Of a stretch of DNA of 64,000 nucleotides, positions 1-42,835 are shown in pieces (position 1 is the first letter of the stretch; every line of letters begins with the position of its first letter). The position numbers and the translations under genes were made by a program. This DNA comes from Eutrigla gurnardus (Eukaryota > Chordata > Actinopteri > Perciformes > Triglidae): contig OY741276.1 in assembly GCA_963514095.1 (NCBI GenBank), positions 2,687,103 to 2,751,102 on the forward strand, written 5' to 3'. The notes beneath the pieces were generated by a model. It searched no databases and was not told the DNA's origin. It saw nothing but the letters and a program-made list of their open reading frames with translations.

Positions 1-34
<34 letters not shown>
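1..34. repeat. (GT)n microsatellite at the window edge
   Basis: A perfect GT run that is cut by the window start. Confidence 0.95.
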
Positions 35-37
<3 letters not shown>

Positions 38-1289
38 GGATGTCTGATGGTGGGTGTGTCATTAATGGGCTGCACTTCAGAGGGAAAAAGGTAAGAAATC
101 CAGCCAGATGTTGTGCAGCTGGGTGGATCTGGTAGTGAAGATCTAGACAGCATCTGTCACAGGCCAGCATTTCTAATCTGTCCTGAACATTAGGCAGAGA
201 GCACTAAAACCCATCACCGGGGCGTGTGCTGCTAAAACGTGCTAACCGGCGACCTCGAGGAAAAGATCCACAATTAAACAGGAATAATGTTAATATTCCT
301 CACGCAGAATAAAGGAGCTGCTTCGACTTCTTCTCCTTTAAAGTGGAGTGTGGCGGCTGAACTCTCAGAGAAGCAAAACAAGGGCCAACAGGCCAGCCGG
401 AGTTATTAGGGCAGAGAGGCCCGAGGCTAAAGACCGGTGCTTTGAACTAGAGGTCCAGCAGAGCTTAGTGAGGTCAAGATCTGGCACACAGCGAGCAGAG
501 CTAACATCACCCGTTTCTTCAAAGAGCCTCAGTTCAGCGTTAACAAGAACCCACGACGTGCTGACGCCCTTCCATGCGTCCTTGTAGTGTAAAGTTCAGA
601 AGAGGAGGAGAAATAAACTTCAGATGGAGCTGCTTGCTATTTTCTAGAAAACATTTCAGGGCCGGTGAGGAGGCGTTTAGGTAGCTGGAGCTCAGGCTGG
701 GAACTGTGGGAAAGGCTCCACGCTGACCTTGATGGTCTGGAGATATTCCCTTCCTGGGTTCACGTGCCTAGTTACCAGTTGGTCAACCCCCCGCGCCCCG
801 TGAACTGACCCCGTCCTCCCTTCCGAGGTTTGAAAGGAAAAGAAACCCAATCCTCCGGGGAGCGCTCCGACTAACAAGAAAACTGCTGGCCCGAATCTCT
901 CAGAAGTGCTGTGTTTTCCCACCGGACCACTTTCAGCTTAATAAACATCTTAACTAGCCAGAGGTCCCGCGGGAGCCGCTGGGAAATCCTCTGGGCAGCC
1001 AGAGAGCTCAGGAGCCGGGCCCTTTATTGCATCCAGGTGGCTGTTAAAGAAATGCTGGCCGGCCCTAAATGTCCAATAAAATGCAAGTGGCACCTCCAGG
1101 GGTGGACGGGGTCAGTGCACCTGTCTGTGGACGAACGCTCGCCTCGCTCCCTCCTGGCCAATCAGTTGGACGTCACACTCCACAAGTATGGAAGTGCCAC
1201 GGCCGTGCCCGCAGAGGCATTACTAAACGGGCCCTCACGGACGCGGGCCCGAGGGCCCACGAGGGGTCAAAGGGCGACTGGTGCCGAGC
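35..1289. other. Downstream flank, nothing coding recognised
   Basis: Mixed-complexity sequence with short open frames only. No splice-bordered exon, RNA gene or clear repeat was recognised. The part around 930-1280 is fairly G+C rich. Confidence 0.5.
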
Positions 1290-1440
1290 CAAAACAACCA
1301 CATAGACGGGGGCCCACAAAGAGATGCAAACGACCAGCAAAAAGATGTAAAAACGACTTGCAAAGCGAAATTAAAATGACACAAAGCTGCGAAACAACCT
1401 GAAAGACACACAAAGAGACCCCAGTGTGGTTTTGTGTCTC
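1290..1440. repeat. Degenerate short-period tandem repeat (caaagagatgcaaacgac type)
   Basis: Phrases such as ACAAAGAGATGCAAACGACC, GCAAAAAGATGTAAAAACGAC and ACACAAAGAGACC recur about every 20 bp. An inverted echo (GGTTTTGTGTCTCTTTC) follows at the right end. I recognise this as a decayed minisatellite type common in teleost DNA. Confidence 0.5.
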
Positions 1441-1678
1441 TTTCAGGGAGGGGGTCTCCCTCCTGTTTGCCCATTTCTCTCATCAGAATCCAGCTGCACC
1501 AGCTGACATCCTCCAAAACAAGACAGAAGTAAAACAGCAGATTCCTCACAAAACATCGGGTTACGTCGGCCCGCTGCATTAATGCACGACTAACAGGTAA
1601 ATTAGGGGGGATGCGAGTTGAAATTACGTCTCCAATCGCTTCCCGTGTGTTTACGAGCGCTTCACACTAAGCCGACGG

Positions 1679-1680
<2 letters not shown>

Positions 1681-1724
<44 letters not shown>
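1681..1724. repeat. (CAG)n trinucleotide repeat
   Basis: An uninterrupted GCA/CAG run of about 14 units, 2.9 kb beyond the mvb12b poly(A) site. An open frame through it reads poly-Ala, but nothing else marks that frame as coding. Confidence 0.95.
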
Positions 1725-1725
<1 letters not shown>

Positions 1726-4129
1726 GGCCTTCATCCGCCCGCTCGCTGTCCAGAGGGAGAGTTAATTGTCCCGCAGGTTGTGGAGAGACCTGGACGGTGT
1801 ATCCAGCCTTTGATCAGACTTGAAAGGAGTTAATTGATTTCTGTGTTACGGGCCAGTCTTAAGAGGGACGGAGGGAAAAAAAAGAGAGAGAGAGATGCTT
1901 GCTGGTCATTTCACAACATGTGGAGAAATATCTGAGAGAGAAAGAGGGAGAGGGAGGGGATGAAGAGAGAGATCACCTCACACCCGACTCCATCCTTGCT
2001 CAATTACAATAATTTGACTCACATGGGCCGGCCGCCATGGCAGAGAGGGAGGGAGGGGAGCCGTGTGGGGGAGGCGAGGGGATCCCTGCTCTGGGAGATC
2101 ACTCATCTTACCTCGAGCTGAGGTAGAAAGACAGATTTGACGTGAGGCTCCCCTCAGAGTGCAGCCTGGGGGCTTGTTAAGGTGGCGGGTACGGGGGAGA
2201 CCACACGTCCGACCTCCCGCTCCGAATCCCAGCGAGGCTCCTCGGCGCTCCATGACGCCGAGGCGGAGGCTGCTGGTGGAACCGCCGTTCCCCTAAACCT
2301 GCGTTGGTTTTATTCTCCTTTTCCTTCAGCATGTCCCAGCATGCACCAGGCTGAAGGAATCACATTAGAGGAAGCACATATTTCTGTTTTTCCCCCCTTT
2401 CTCTCTCCTCTCGTTATGAAAACAGGAATAATGTGAACATTTAGGCGTTGCATGTTCTGTCAATGTAATTTGCTACATCACCTGCCTGTGGGTCTGTTCA
2501 CCGTGGGTCCAGGTCTGGTCTGGACCTGCTTTGACAGGTTTTCCTGCCTTCACTCCTTCACCTCTCCCTGTCTCTGGTCACCCCTGCTCAGGGGGAAACG
2601 GGGCTGTCAGAGGGAGAGTGGCAGGCTAAGCCTGTCTTAACACAGCACCTCAAACCACCTCATAAATACAGGCTTCCTTTTCCAATTTCCAAGCGGCCCA
2701 TCCACCTCTGTCTACATGCTTACACACTGCTCCATGTCATGCGCCGGGGTGTGAGTTTAAAAATGACCACGGGACATCTGGCCGACTCGCAGGAGGGTGG
2801 GGCTTTGATGTGTTTTGCTCTGCAGTTCAGCTCAACCTCGGGTTGAGGCAGCCGTGGTGAGCAAGGCAGCAGCAGCAAGGAGCCTGGAAGGGGCCTGCTG
2901 GGTCGGAGATAGAGGGTTTAAAAAGATGCCTAGCAACAAATGTGACCCAAACAGCCCTTAATACGTCGCTGCTCAGCGGCGACCCAGAAAAAGAAGCTTG
3001 TTTCCATTTTCATTTTAAGAGTGTGGTCTCTGAAAATCATCATTATTTTCCATATCATGAAGGGGAGTGAAAGGAAAAGTGAAACCATGTGAGGCGGCTT
3101 TCTGATGGGAGGGAGGGAGCTGTGGATCTGAGAGCTCGGTGCCCATCTGGAGGGTTTTTCACCGCCGCTCGAGCCGTGAACACACGGCGTCTTCGTCCCA
3201 ACGCCGACCTGCAACGCCAGACTCACTTCTTAAAGGCAAAGCCTTTTATTTTGTAATCCTCAACACAAATACTACGTCTCAGCCTCGAGCCGTTTTGTTC
3301 CCCAAACTTTTAAAATACACACTAATAAATACTCAATAATAATATAATTTCCCCGGGAAGTGTAGTTATTTAAAATAAGGAAATAATAGTGCATTTATGA
3401 AGGAACTATTTTCAGCTGCAGATTTGTCGAGCGTTTACTGCAACAGGACAAAATAAATTACAGCTAACATTTCACAATGGGGCGGCTCGTTGGGTTTAAT
3501 AGTGTTTGGACATCACGAGCTCTGTGGCAGAGAGCGACACGCCCATCGCTGTTGGGTTTGGTTTTTAAATATATTTTATTTTAAAGAAAATTCCAGAATA
3601 TTGCTTTACTTTTTATGATGCAGAATGACATCCCGGACGTATGATGTGTATTTAGTGGTTGTAAAATAGGAGTATTATTAGCTGCTGTGTGTTGTGTGTG
3701 TGGATCTGGATGCGTGTGGGGGGGAGGGGGGGTGTCGCTGTGCTCCAGGGCTTCGCTGACATGAGTGTCACCTTCATGAAGGAGCGTGATCAGCCGTTCC
3801 CTCTGCAGAGGATTCTTCAGACCGAGGGAGTTTAACTGGTGGGTTTCTTGTCATCCGCTTCATTAAACACCTGTGAACGCCAACAGCCATGAGGAGTTTT
3901 AGTCCGGGGGGGTGAGAAGATAAATAAAATACCTGCAGAAGTTCACAAAAGTCTAATTAACAACAGTCATTAATCCATTAGTGAGCTTCTAATAGCGTTT
4001 ACACCTGCATACATGTGCACATGGGTTGGGACAGTTTAATGAGTTGCAAACGCCACGTGTGAGCCGGAGTGAGACGCCGGTGATGTTGAAGTGTAAAAGA
4101 GAAATGTTTTCTTATGTTCAGTATACTTT
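1725..4129. other. Downstream flank, no gene recognised
   Basis: Contains purine-rich patches (1865-1975, GA and GAGA runs), a G-run (3716-3733) and an AT-rich stretch (3300-3480). No exon-like segment with splice sites and homology was found. Confidence 0.5.
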
Positions 4130-4212
4130 ATGGATATTAAAATACTGCAACAACTCACGTCTCCCCGCTGTTCTCTCAGTGAGGCTGTAGATAGAAATAA
4201 CACATTTAATGT

Positions 4213-4460
4213 TCACCGAGCTGAAAGGCGTCGTGTTCTCAGAGACCTGCCGCAGGCCGCCGCCGCCGCCGGCGTGGGCGGCTCGCCGTCTGTGGTTTTC
4301 GGGCTCCTGCGTTTGCTCGTCGCCGCTGATGAACTTTGTGACGGAAAGATGCTGCTGCTGGAAAGGAGGCGCTGCCTGCTAGCGTGCGACGAGGCGGCCT
4401 CTCCGCTGCCAGACTGTCGACACGGCCCCGTTCCTCTGACGAGCACAACGTGAGTCACGG
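4213..4460 (+). other. CpG-rich patch with open frame ending at a GTGAGT donor-like site
   Basis: CGCCGCCGCCGGCG and many other CpGs sit 120-370 bp past the mvb12b poly(A) signal in otherwise AT-rich surroundings. A plus-strand frame from 4130 (107 codons, no family recognised) stops inside CAACGTGAGTCAC, which is also a good donor. It could be a small CpG island or first exon of a convergent transcript, or simply a G+C-rich patch. No function is proposed. Confidence 0.25.
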
Positions 4461-4579
4461 CTAACGGGCTCTCATGAATCCGTGTGGGGATGTTCATTAG
4501 CTGGTTTATTTCAGGGCATGACGCCTGATGTGAGAGCACGACGACACGAAACACAATATTCAGAAAAGATTAAATACGA

Positions 4580-4781
4580 TGGAAAATCTGCTAAAAATTT
4601 AATGTGCACAGTTGTACATTATCAAAAATAAATCATAAAAAAAGGTAAAAACATCTTTTTTTTTTCCTGTCTTGAATTACACAACATCCATATTTTTGTA
4701 CTTTCATTAGTGTATTATTTTACAAACATTGTCTTTGGTGCGTCTGCAGCGTTTCAGCCGCCTGGCAGGACGTGAACGCCG
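4580..4781 (-). other. mvb12b: mvb12b 3' untranslated region (estimated end)
   Basis: AT-rich sequence after the stop codon, ending near the poly(A) signal. The cleavage point is estimated as 15-25 bases past ATTAAA. If this signal is the only one used, the 3'UTR is only about 200 nt. Confidence 0.5.
4598..4603 (-). terminator. mvb12b: Poly(A) signal ATTAAA for mvb12b
   Basis: The minus strand reads CACATTAAATTTTTAG about 180 nt after the stop codon. ATTAAA is the commonest variant of AATAAA. No canonical AATAAA was seen on the minus strand closer to the stop. Confidence 0.5.
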
Positions 4782-35869
<31,088 letters not shown>

Positions 35870-35876
35870 GTCAAAG

Positions 35877-38061
35877 CTGCGTTACAAAAACAGAAGAGCC
35901 TCATCACGCTTTTGGCATTCCACCAGAGAAAAAATACTACAATCATCCATGTTTTCTTTTCCATGCGGAAATGGAACATAAGATACACCATGAAATGCAA
36001 AACATATAGATATTTAAAGAATGGTTTAAAAGATAAGACAAAAAACAACTCAAAACTTTATATTTTAGGACCCACTTTCCAGTTAAAAACTCTGAACTGA
36101 ACAGAGTTAATGAAACAAAGAAATTAGGCTTTCACCCTTCGGGGTCATTAAAAGGGAGAAAAGGTTTTTCTACACTAAAATGACCACATTATTGACTTCT
36201 TGATGAGGCTTATTAGGATCGAGAAGAAAAAGTGTCCCCTTAATCCGGAATCAAATGACAAGTGAGACCAATGACAAAAAACAGCATTTGGAGACCACCC
36301 AATGTCCAAATCACAAATTAGGCAGAGCGATCACATATTTTCAAGGAAGTCCCAATCAATTGCTATCTATTTCTGTCCAAGGGAATTTTTCCCTAATGGG
36401 TATGCAAGCCTTTTACTGGGTAAGTGGCTTTGCAATGGTTCCCTTACGCAATTTTATTAGATTAGGTTTAAAGCATTCTTGTACTAACTGACAAAGTTGC
36501 TGCATTCAATCTTGATGTTTACGAAATCTATTGCAATTAAGCTGATCAAATTAGGGGATTCACTCCAGAAACAGCTGTCTCTTTAACAAATGTTAGATAG
36601 CCGTACTTATTCAAATGAAACAGGATAGCAAATTAGCTAATAGAATGAGGGATCTCTTTGTAACATGAATTTGTTACAAAATGAGCTTTTGTTTTCCTGC
36701 GACTAAGAGACTCATCCAGGCTGAACCAAAGGAAAATCCGCCCCAAACATCCAGCTCTCAAGTCAAAGTGTGTGTGTGTGTTCCCACCAGGTGTAGAAAC
36801 CTGAATGCTGTGTGTGTGTGTGTGGTATTCAACGGTATTTAAGATGACGACAGTAAACAAAAAGCTTCATCTCCATAACTGTAAAGGCACTACAGGCACA
36901 TTAGCCTACTGTGACATACTTTTATTTGGCTACGATGGTAACTGTGAGTTTGTTTACTCTTGTTAATTATAATATTAATTAACTATCAAACGGAGAAGAT
37001 TTTTACATCATGTTCATTGTGAGCAGCAGCACATCGCATCAGTGTTGAAGAGACGAAGTAAATAATAGAGGGTGAAGCTAGCTAACATTTACTAGGACTA
37101 CATGTACATGCGGATATTAATGTAATTTTACATTCATTTTTAATACTTCAATAATTAACTCTGCTTGTCAGCTTTAGCTGGTGACTGTCATACTTATACC
37201 ATCCCTGCCCCATACTGCTTTCCTTCCTTTCTTTCATTTTATTACAGTAGGTTAATTCTGTTTTCTAGTTTTATGTGTAATATGTCATTTTATATTTTAC
37301 TTTTACAATGACGTGCACAGTTTATGATATTTAGGTGCATCAGAGGCCTGTTAACATGGACAACAGATGCAAAATAGCCATTTTGGCTAATTGTGGTGCA
37401 TTTACATATTGATATTAATGTTCACTGTCCATGACTAAATAAACCTTAAATAAATAAAATAAATAAACTAACGTATTATGCAGGCTCAGTAAAAACGAAT
37501 TAGCTATTTTAAGGATAAGAATTAGAGGTTGAAAGAAACTTATTTAACAACGTGCTAAACTGTTATCCTGAATAATGTTATTCATTAATAAGCAGCTAGC
37601 TTGTTTTTTGTAGTTTTTACGGACACTAGCTTAAAAGTTGTAACATGTTAGCCTATAACCCCCATACTGTATTAGATTTATGTTGTTAGCTCACTCTAAG
37701 CTACAGTAGCTAACAGTGAGCTAACAACTAACCAGCTGTAACACAGTATGGATGCTAGGCTAACTTGATTTAAAACGTTAAATTGTTAGCTTGTAAGCTA
37801 ACAACAAACCAGCTAGCGAATTCAACATAAGTTAGCTTGTAACCTCCACTCTGTAAGTTAACAGCCATCATCTCTAAATTATTTTTATCGCGTTATATCT
37901 TCATTACCGTTTGTTACAGTGGTCGTTAAAACGTCATAACAGGTTCGTCCGAGACGCGATGTCACCGTAAAGACCGCGATGCGGGTTTCTGGGCTCCACT
38001 TCACCTGTGTTTACGTATAAAAACGGACGTTTGCGTAACTTGTATAAAAGAATAGTGATAC
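35877..38061 (-). other. mvb12b intron 1
   Basis: 2.2 kb between leader and first coding exon. It holds a TAAT-rich block (36190-36640), short GT runs near 36770 and 36815, and a promoter-proximal stretch (37560-37860) with unusually many GTTAGC/GCTAAC words. Confidence 0.65.
36190..36640. promoter_or_regulatory. Candidate non-coding regulatory block
   Basis: Repeat-free sequence with GATGAGGCTTATTAGGATCG, CACAAATTAGGCAGAGC, CAATCAATTGCTATC, TTGCAATTAAGCTGATCAAATTAGG and AAATTAGCTAATAG. It sits 1.4-1.9 kb downstream of the presumed promoter. Confidence 0.3.
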
Positions 38062-38215
38062 CTGATAAAGAGTGAGGACGCGCCCGGGTCGTTAGGGAGT
38101 GAAGATAAAACCTCCAAGTAGCGTGTCGTTTGTTTACTGAGCGCCGTCACCTGTTCAACTTCGGACTTTACCCCGCGCGAACCGACCGGAAGTAGATACA
38201 TCCGGGTACCGCAGA
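38062..38215 (-). promoter_or_regulatory. mvb12b: Probable promoter and leader exon 1 of mvb12b
   Basis: A CpG-containing patch lies where the transcript should begin. It carries an ETS-type site, CCGGAAGT, at 38186-38193 and ends on the minus strand in a good donor (ATCAG then GTATCA) whose last exonic base is 38062. The upstream limit is a guess and no TATA box is obvious. From an ATG at 38199-38201 the frame stays open for 46 codons plus two bases and reads in frame through exon 2 into the Met at 35869. The leader may therefore be non-coding or add 49 residues. The ATG sits upstream of the ETS site, which favours a non-coding leader. Confidence 0.55.
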
Positions 38216-38640
38216 TTAAAAAAAAAAAGATAAATAAAAAAGAAAACTGGTAATAAATAATAATAAATAAATAAAAAAATACGACATAGAATCTCCTTCT
38301 GACATTTTTCCCCAAACAAAAAAGAATAAATATATATATATTTATATTCTTTATTAAGAAAAAAAATGTGTCCATTCATATTAACTGGAGTGAAACATAC
38401 TCAATTTAGTTTCTTTAAATAAATAATACAAAATAAATAAATATATATACACACTCAAGATAATCTCCTTTTGACGTTTGACTAATAAAAAAGGGAAAGG
38501 AAAAGGAATTAAAAAAAATAGTTTTACTTATTTTACTTATATTCCAGTGGAGTTTACTGTCAGTAGTATGTTGTTGTGAGCTGCCATGCTCTCTTGTAAA
38601 GTCACTTTTTTATTTATCCACTGAAAACCAGGTTCGGGTT

Positions 38641-38793
38641 CCTCCTGTGTGGGGTGTGCATGTTCTCCCCGTGTTAACGTGGGTTCTCTCTGGCTTCCTC
38701 CCACAGTCCAAAGACACGCAGGTTAATTGAGGACTCCAAATGGTTGTCTGTCTCTATGGATAAGCAGTGATCGATTAATGGATGGATGATTAT
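38641..38793 (+). repeat. SINE/LINE-tail-like dispersed repeat fragment
   Basis: GTGTGCATGTTCTCCCCGTG, TGGCTTCCTCCCACAGTCCA, AAGACACGCAGGTTAATTGA and the end GGATGGATGATT are hallmark phrases of an L2-type 3' tail/SINE widespread in fish. An internal part seems deleted between the TCTCTATGG and ATAAGCAG words. It sits about 400 bp upstream of the mvb12b promoter. Confidence 0.65.
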
Positions 38794-39829
38794 TATTACT
38801 TTTTCTTTTAGCTCAAATGAAAAACAAAACAAAAACACATTCTGCTGAGTCATGGCTTCGCAGCATTCGATTCAACAGAGAACATCTTATCAGAACGCTG
38901 TGTGAACGTTCATTGTGCCAATTTACAGTGTGGACTGATGGAGAATGAAGGCCAACAATGTCACACTGACTTGTGGGTGTATTTCTTTGCAATAACTTTT
39001 GAGATCCAATTTGCCTATGGTAACCAAATTAAGGTTGTGCTTCACTAAATGACTATCATTACGTGGATGTATCTACGGGTCACGCCTTCTGACAGTCCCT
39101 TGTCTCTCTAATCATCACATGTCACGACTGTAATCAGATAAAAGTAAGATAAAGAGCAACGTATTAGCTTCATCATCAGGGGGCGTACGTCTCCCGGAGT
39201 ACAACACTTGAAAGCCTCTTTGTGGGCCGTCCAAAACACCGAGGGGGCGACAGATGCTTTCCCTTCGCCCGGTTTATTATCTCTGACCCCCCCGCATCAT
39301 GACAATCAAATACATTATTTCATTGTGCAACTATTATCCCAATTTATTCAAATCAAAGACTTGTTGCCATGTTTTGTGACACGCTGCCATATGCCGGTGT
39401 GTGTCTTCATCGGGGTCACACACTGTGAAATGTATTCACGGGCTGCTTACATGGCTGCACATGATGGGATCGGCTTCCCTCCTTTTTTTTTTAAACATTT
39501 GATAACGCCTCTATTAAGTAAAGAGGAGACTTTCGGAGGGAAACTGTAACCTCATGTGACCGGTAACTTTCACCGCCTACACACTCACGGTTGATGTTAA
39601 TTAAAGAGGCAAAAAAATCCTGCCTGTGTTTGCAGACAAGTGTTAGTTTCTAATTTTAATGTTATTGGCTCTGGCTTCGTATCTATCCTATATTACATTC
39701 TGAGTGTATGTGTCCCCGCTTCATTTAGGTCAGCTTATATCAAGATGCAATGCAAACAACATGGTTATTGTTTTACCATCCTTCACTTTCTTCCATGTTA
39801 AATTAATAGTTGGACATGTTGGCAAATAC
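38794..39829. other. Upstream flank, nothing coding recognised
   Basis: Complex sequence with one 113-codon frame (39208-39549) of no recognisable family. A weak CTCF-like CATCAGGGGGCGTAC lies near 39175. Confidence 0.45.
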
Positions 39830-40425
39830 TCAGACTTAGATGAGAAGATCAACACTATCACATATAAAACTACTGCTGGTTAGCTTAGCATAGCACAAAC
39901 ACATGAAACATGTACAAACTGCTAGCCTGGCTCCCTCCAAATATAATTAAATCCACATAACAGCATGTCTCAAGCTTACTTATTGACACGTTATAGCTTG
40001 TTTGTTTTATAAAAAGAGTGTAAAAATGATATCTGGAACGTTACTCAGACACAATATAAGGCTAAGGTATTTTTGTGGCTACCATCAGGTTTTCTCACTG
40101 GCTCTGTTTGTGTGTTCTTTGTATTTCTGCATAAGCAACATGTGATGTGATTGACTTCATTGAAACTCAATTAAAACTAAAGTAAAAATGATATCTTGTG
40201 GTTTTAAAGGGGGTATGTGCCTGGCTATTTTACTTCCTGCTCCACCACTGGTTCCTAGGCAACCACAGTGACATTTGTTTTTTGTCAGAATCAAACAATA
40301 AAACCTGTTTATTAATTAGAGGTGCTGGTAGATGGATTTTGACAGAGCCAGGCTAGCTGTTTTCCCTGGTTTCCAGTCTATGCTAAGCTAAGCTAAGCTA
40401 AGCGGCTACTGGTGGCAGCTTCATG
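39830..40425. repeat. Dispersed teleost repeat, two halves facing each other
   Basis: The left half (AGACTTAGATGAGAAGATC, GGTTAGCTTAGCATAGC, GCTAGCCTGGCTC) and the right half (GAGCCAGGCTAGCTG, GGTTTCCAGTCTATGC, four tandem TAAGC words) carry the same motifs in opposite orientation. The middle has TGTAAAAATGATAT twice in direct orientation. The arrangement suggests an inverted insertion pair or a composite MITE. Confidence 0.55.
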
Positions 40426-40643
40426 TTTACTGTACATACTTTCTTTTGCAATAAGAGTTTCTTCAGACTTTATGCTCTGTATGGACTTCCTAATAAGAAA
40501 GTGAGAATTATTATATTACGTGTGATTAACAGGAGACCGGAGAAAACCGAGAGTCCGTCTGTAAAATAACATGGTGGAGGAACATTTCTTTGTGCAATAC
40601 TTTGTCAGATTTAACACCCCCCCATCATCATCATCATCACCAC

Positions 40644-40649
<6 letters not shown>

Positions 40650-40710
<61 letters not shown>
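40650..40710. repeat. (CA)n microsatellite
   Basis: About 30 CA units, preceded by a (TCA)n stretch. Confidence 0.95.
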
Positions 40711-40713
<3 letters not shown>

Positions 40714-41863
40714 TCCACATCAAGGTGTTGACAACCGACTGAAAAAAGGCTGGTTTTCAGTGGAATCTGTGGCAGCGCTGAAGTTGATAAGATAAAATCT
40801 CAGGTGTCAGTGGTAAGAAAAAAAACAACACATGCTCAGGCTGAGAAGAGGTACACCTGCTAAAGTAATGGTCTAATTATGGAATAGGTGATGAAACACT
40901 CGTCGAGAGTCTGGAGATATCGGCAACACATGCTAACTGTGAAAGCCATCAGCTATTACAGTGTTTTAATGTGCGCCGCATCGCACGCTGAGGATTGTGG
41001 GGGAGATGAATGACGGGCCGTGGCAGCTTTCATGCACCTTTTTTTGAAAAGGTTCATTAAAACTGTGATTTCTTTGTTCACACTTTGTTTCCCAGTTATG
41101 CTTTATGTCACGTCTCGCGGGTTAAAGTCAACGGCGTAATCAGCGGTTCATCCCGACGCCGTGGAAAAAAAGAAATGGCACACGCCCCGTTTTGTAGCAC
41201 GTCCTAACAACAGCATGGTGGGCGAGTGCTAATCAGCGGGGTGACAGAAGAGCCCCTGGACCAAAATTATACCTCGGCGAGCGACTTTTCTCGCCCACCA
41301 AATGATGAAAAACAGCCAAGGTTTTTCTTTTTCCGTTCCGTAAAGGTCACTCACCGTGTTTGGTAATTTGCTGACACTAGTCTGGGGACGGAAGATGGAG
41401 ATTTCCTGCGTCGCCACCCCGAGAGTAATAATATCCCTATCTCAACTTGGGAAATCTACCGCGCCCCGTCGTCCCCGTCACCCGCGTGAACCCATTATGG
41501 GCCGTGTAGAAACCTGCAGGTCTCGTTTCATATATGACCCTCGCCCCCCTCCTTCCTCCCTACACATTAAAAAAAAAAGGAAAATCCCTGTGTCTCCTGA
41601 ATTGCTTATAATAAGGAGCCTTAAGAAGCCTCGCCTTAGTGCCCCCATAGGATACGGCCTCGCAAGACTCTATAATATCATGCTTTCCTTCTAATTAAAG
41701 GTCAGTTTGGTCCGGTCTCATTGTTGCTTTGGATTAAAACAAAAAAACATCTCCTGAAACATGATGGCTTTGCCAAATGTGATTTAATTTTCCATTTATG
41801 CCATCTGTTTTCTTGGCTTAAAAGCACGGCATTCCATTTGTACAGATAATATCAATCATATCC
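40711..41863. other. Upstream flank, nothing coding recognised
   Basis: Mostly complex sequence, some of it enhancer-like (41040-41480, 41590-41830). No splice-bordered exon was recognised. Confidence 0.4.
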
Positions 41864-42356
41864 AGGGTTCCTGTTCCAAAGTCAAATTCAAGCACTTCAA
41901 GGTGCATTTCCATGCTTTTCCAGCCCCTTCCAGCTGTGGTAAACTCCATATTTGTATCAATCCAATGGTCAGTATTCAGTCTACTTATTATGTCACTTGT
42001 TCATCACATTAAATGAGATGTTATTGTCCTCTAAACAACCAACATGATGTTTGGAGACAGCTTTTTACAGAAGGAGCACAAATGAAAGGAAAACTAATTC
42101 CACTAACAGATCCACAGAAATATAATCACCAACTATTTTCATCATCTGTTCATCATCAAAAGTCATTTTTCATAAAGAAATGTCAGAAAATGCTGTTTTC
42201 AGTCCCTCAGATATGGAGATCTTCTTTTCTCTGTTCTATCATAGATGTCATCACATACAACACACATTTCAAGACCTTTAGTCTACATCCAAGACCTTTT
42301 CAAACCTCGAAAACACCACACTAACATTCAAGTGTTTTCAAGGATTTCCAACCCTA
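41864..42356. mobile_element. hAT-like short non-autonomous element
   Basis: The left end CAGGGTTCCTGTTCC with AATTCAAGCACTTCAAGG is mirrored by the right end which, read inversely, gives TAGGGTTGGAAATCC and TTGAAAACACTTGAAT. CAGGG/TAGGG tips and subterminal TTCAAG words fit hAT MITEs. No transposase frame is present. A possible 8-bp flank match (ATCATATC against ACATATAG) is too weak to count. Confidence 0.5.
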
Positions 42357-42654
42357 CATATAGGTCATACATAACTTTTATGAATAAGACGGTCAGCAGG
42401 CTGAAGTTAAGTCTCCGCTGGTATTTTTTTACCTTGCTCGCCTCTTACCGCCTCACACTGTATCGCTCAACTTATCATCAAACACACGGCCTCCGTGCGT
42501 CCTCACGTGCACGCAGCAACACACAAACGCAGGGCGTATACTTCCCCTCCGTCTGGCGGGGAGTCTGGCCTGCTCCGACTGACTGCGCCTCACTGCCCTT
42601 GTGCAGCGGTGTGCCAGTTGTGCCTTCCCCCATCGCTGTGAATGCCACCATCTG

Positions 42655-42835
42655 GTGTGCCACGTGGACATCATAATCTCCCCTTAATTACATTAGCAGT
42701 GCAATCAGTTACTGCATTACAAGGCCGGGCGAAGAGCTTTTAAATCTTGGAGGAAATCATAAATAATTGCACTAAGTACCCGGCGCCAGATGTGCGTGCC
42801 AACTTGGCCGGCGTGAGATAAATAGTAACCTCAAC
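42655..42835. promoter_or_regulatory. Candidate non-coding regulatory block
   Basis: CCTTAATTACATTAGCAGTGC, GTTACTGCATTACAAGG, CATAAATAATTGCACTAAG and GTGAGATAAATAG words in repeat-free sequence, 4.5 kb upstream of the promoter. Confidence 0.35.

Noticed and set aside
911..1402. 163-codon plus-strand frame downstream of mvb12b
   Set aside because: Its second half is the decayed short-period tandem repeat; nothing recognisable in the first half.
1618..1833. Poly-alanine frame over the CAG repeat
   Set aside because: Only the repeat keeps it open; no conserved flanking residues.
39171..39189. CATCAGGGGGCGTAC as a further CTCF site
   Set aside because: Departs from the consensus at several informative positions; too weak to list as a site.
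42245..42676. 143-codon plus-strand frame
   Set aside because: It begins inside the hAT-like element and shows no domain.
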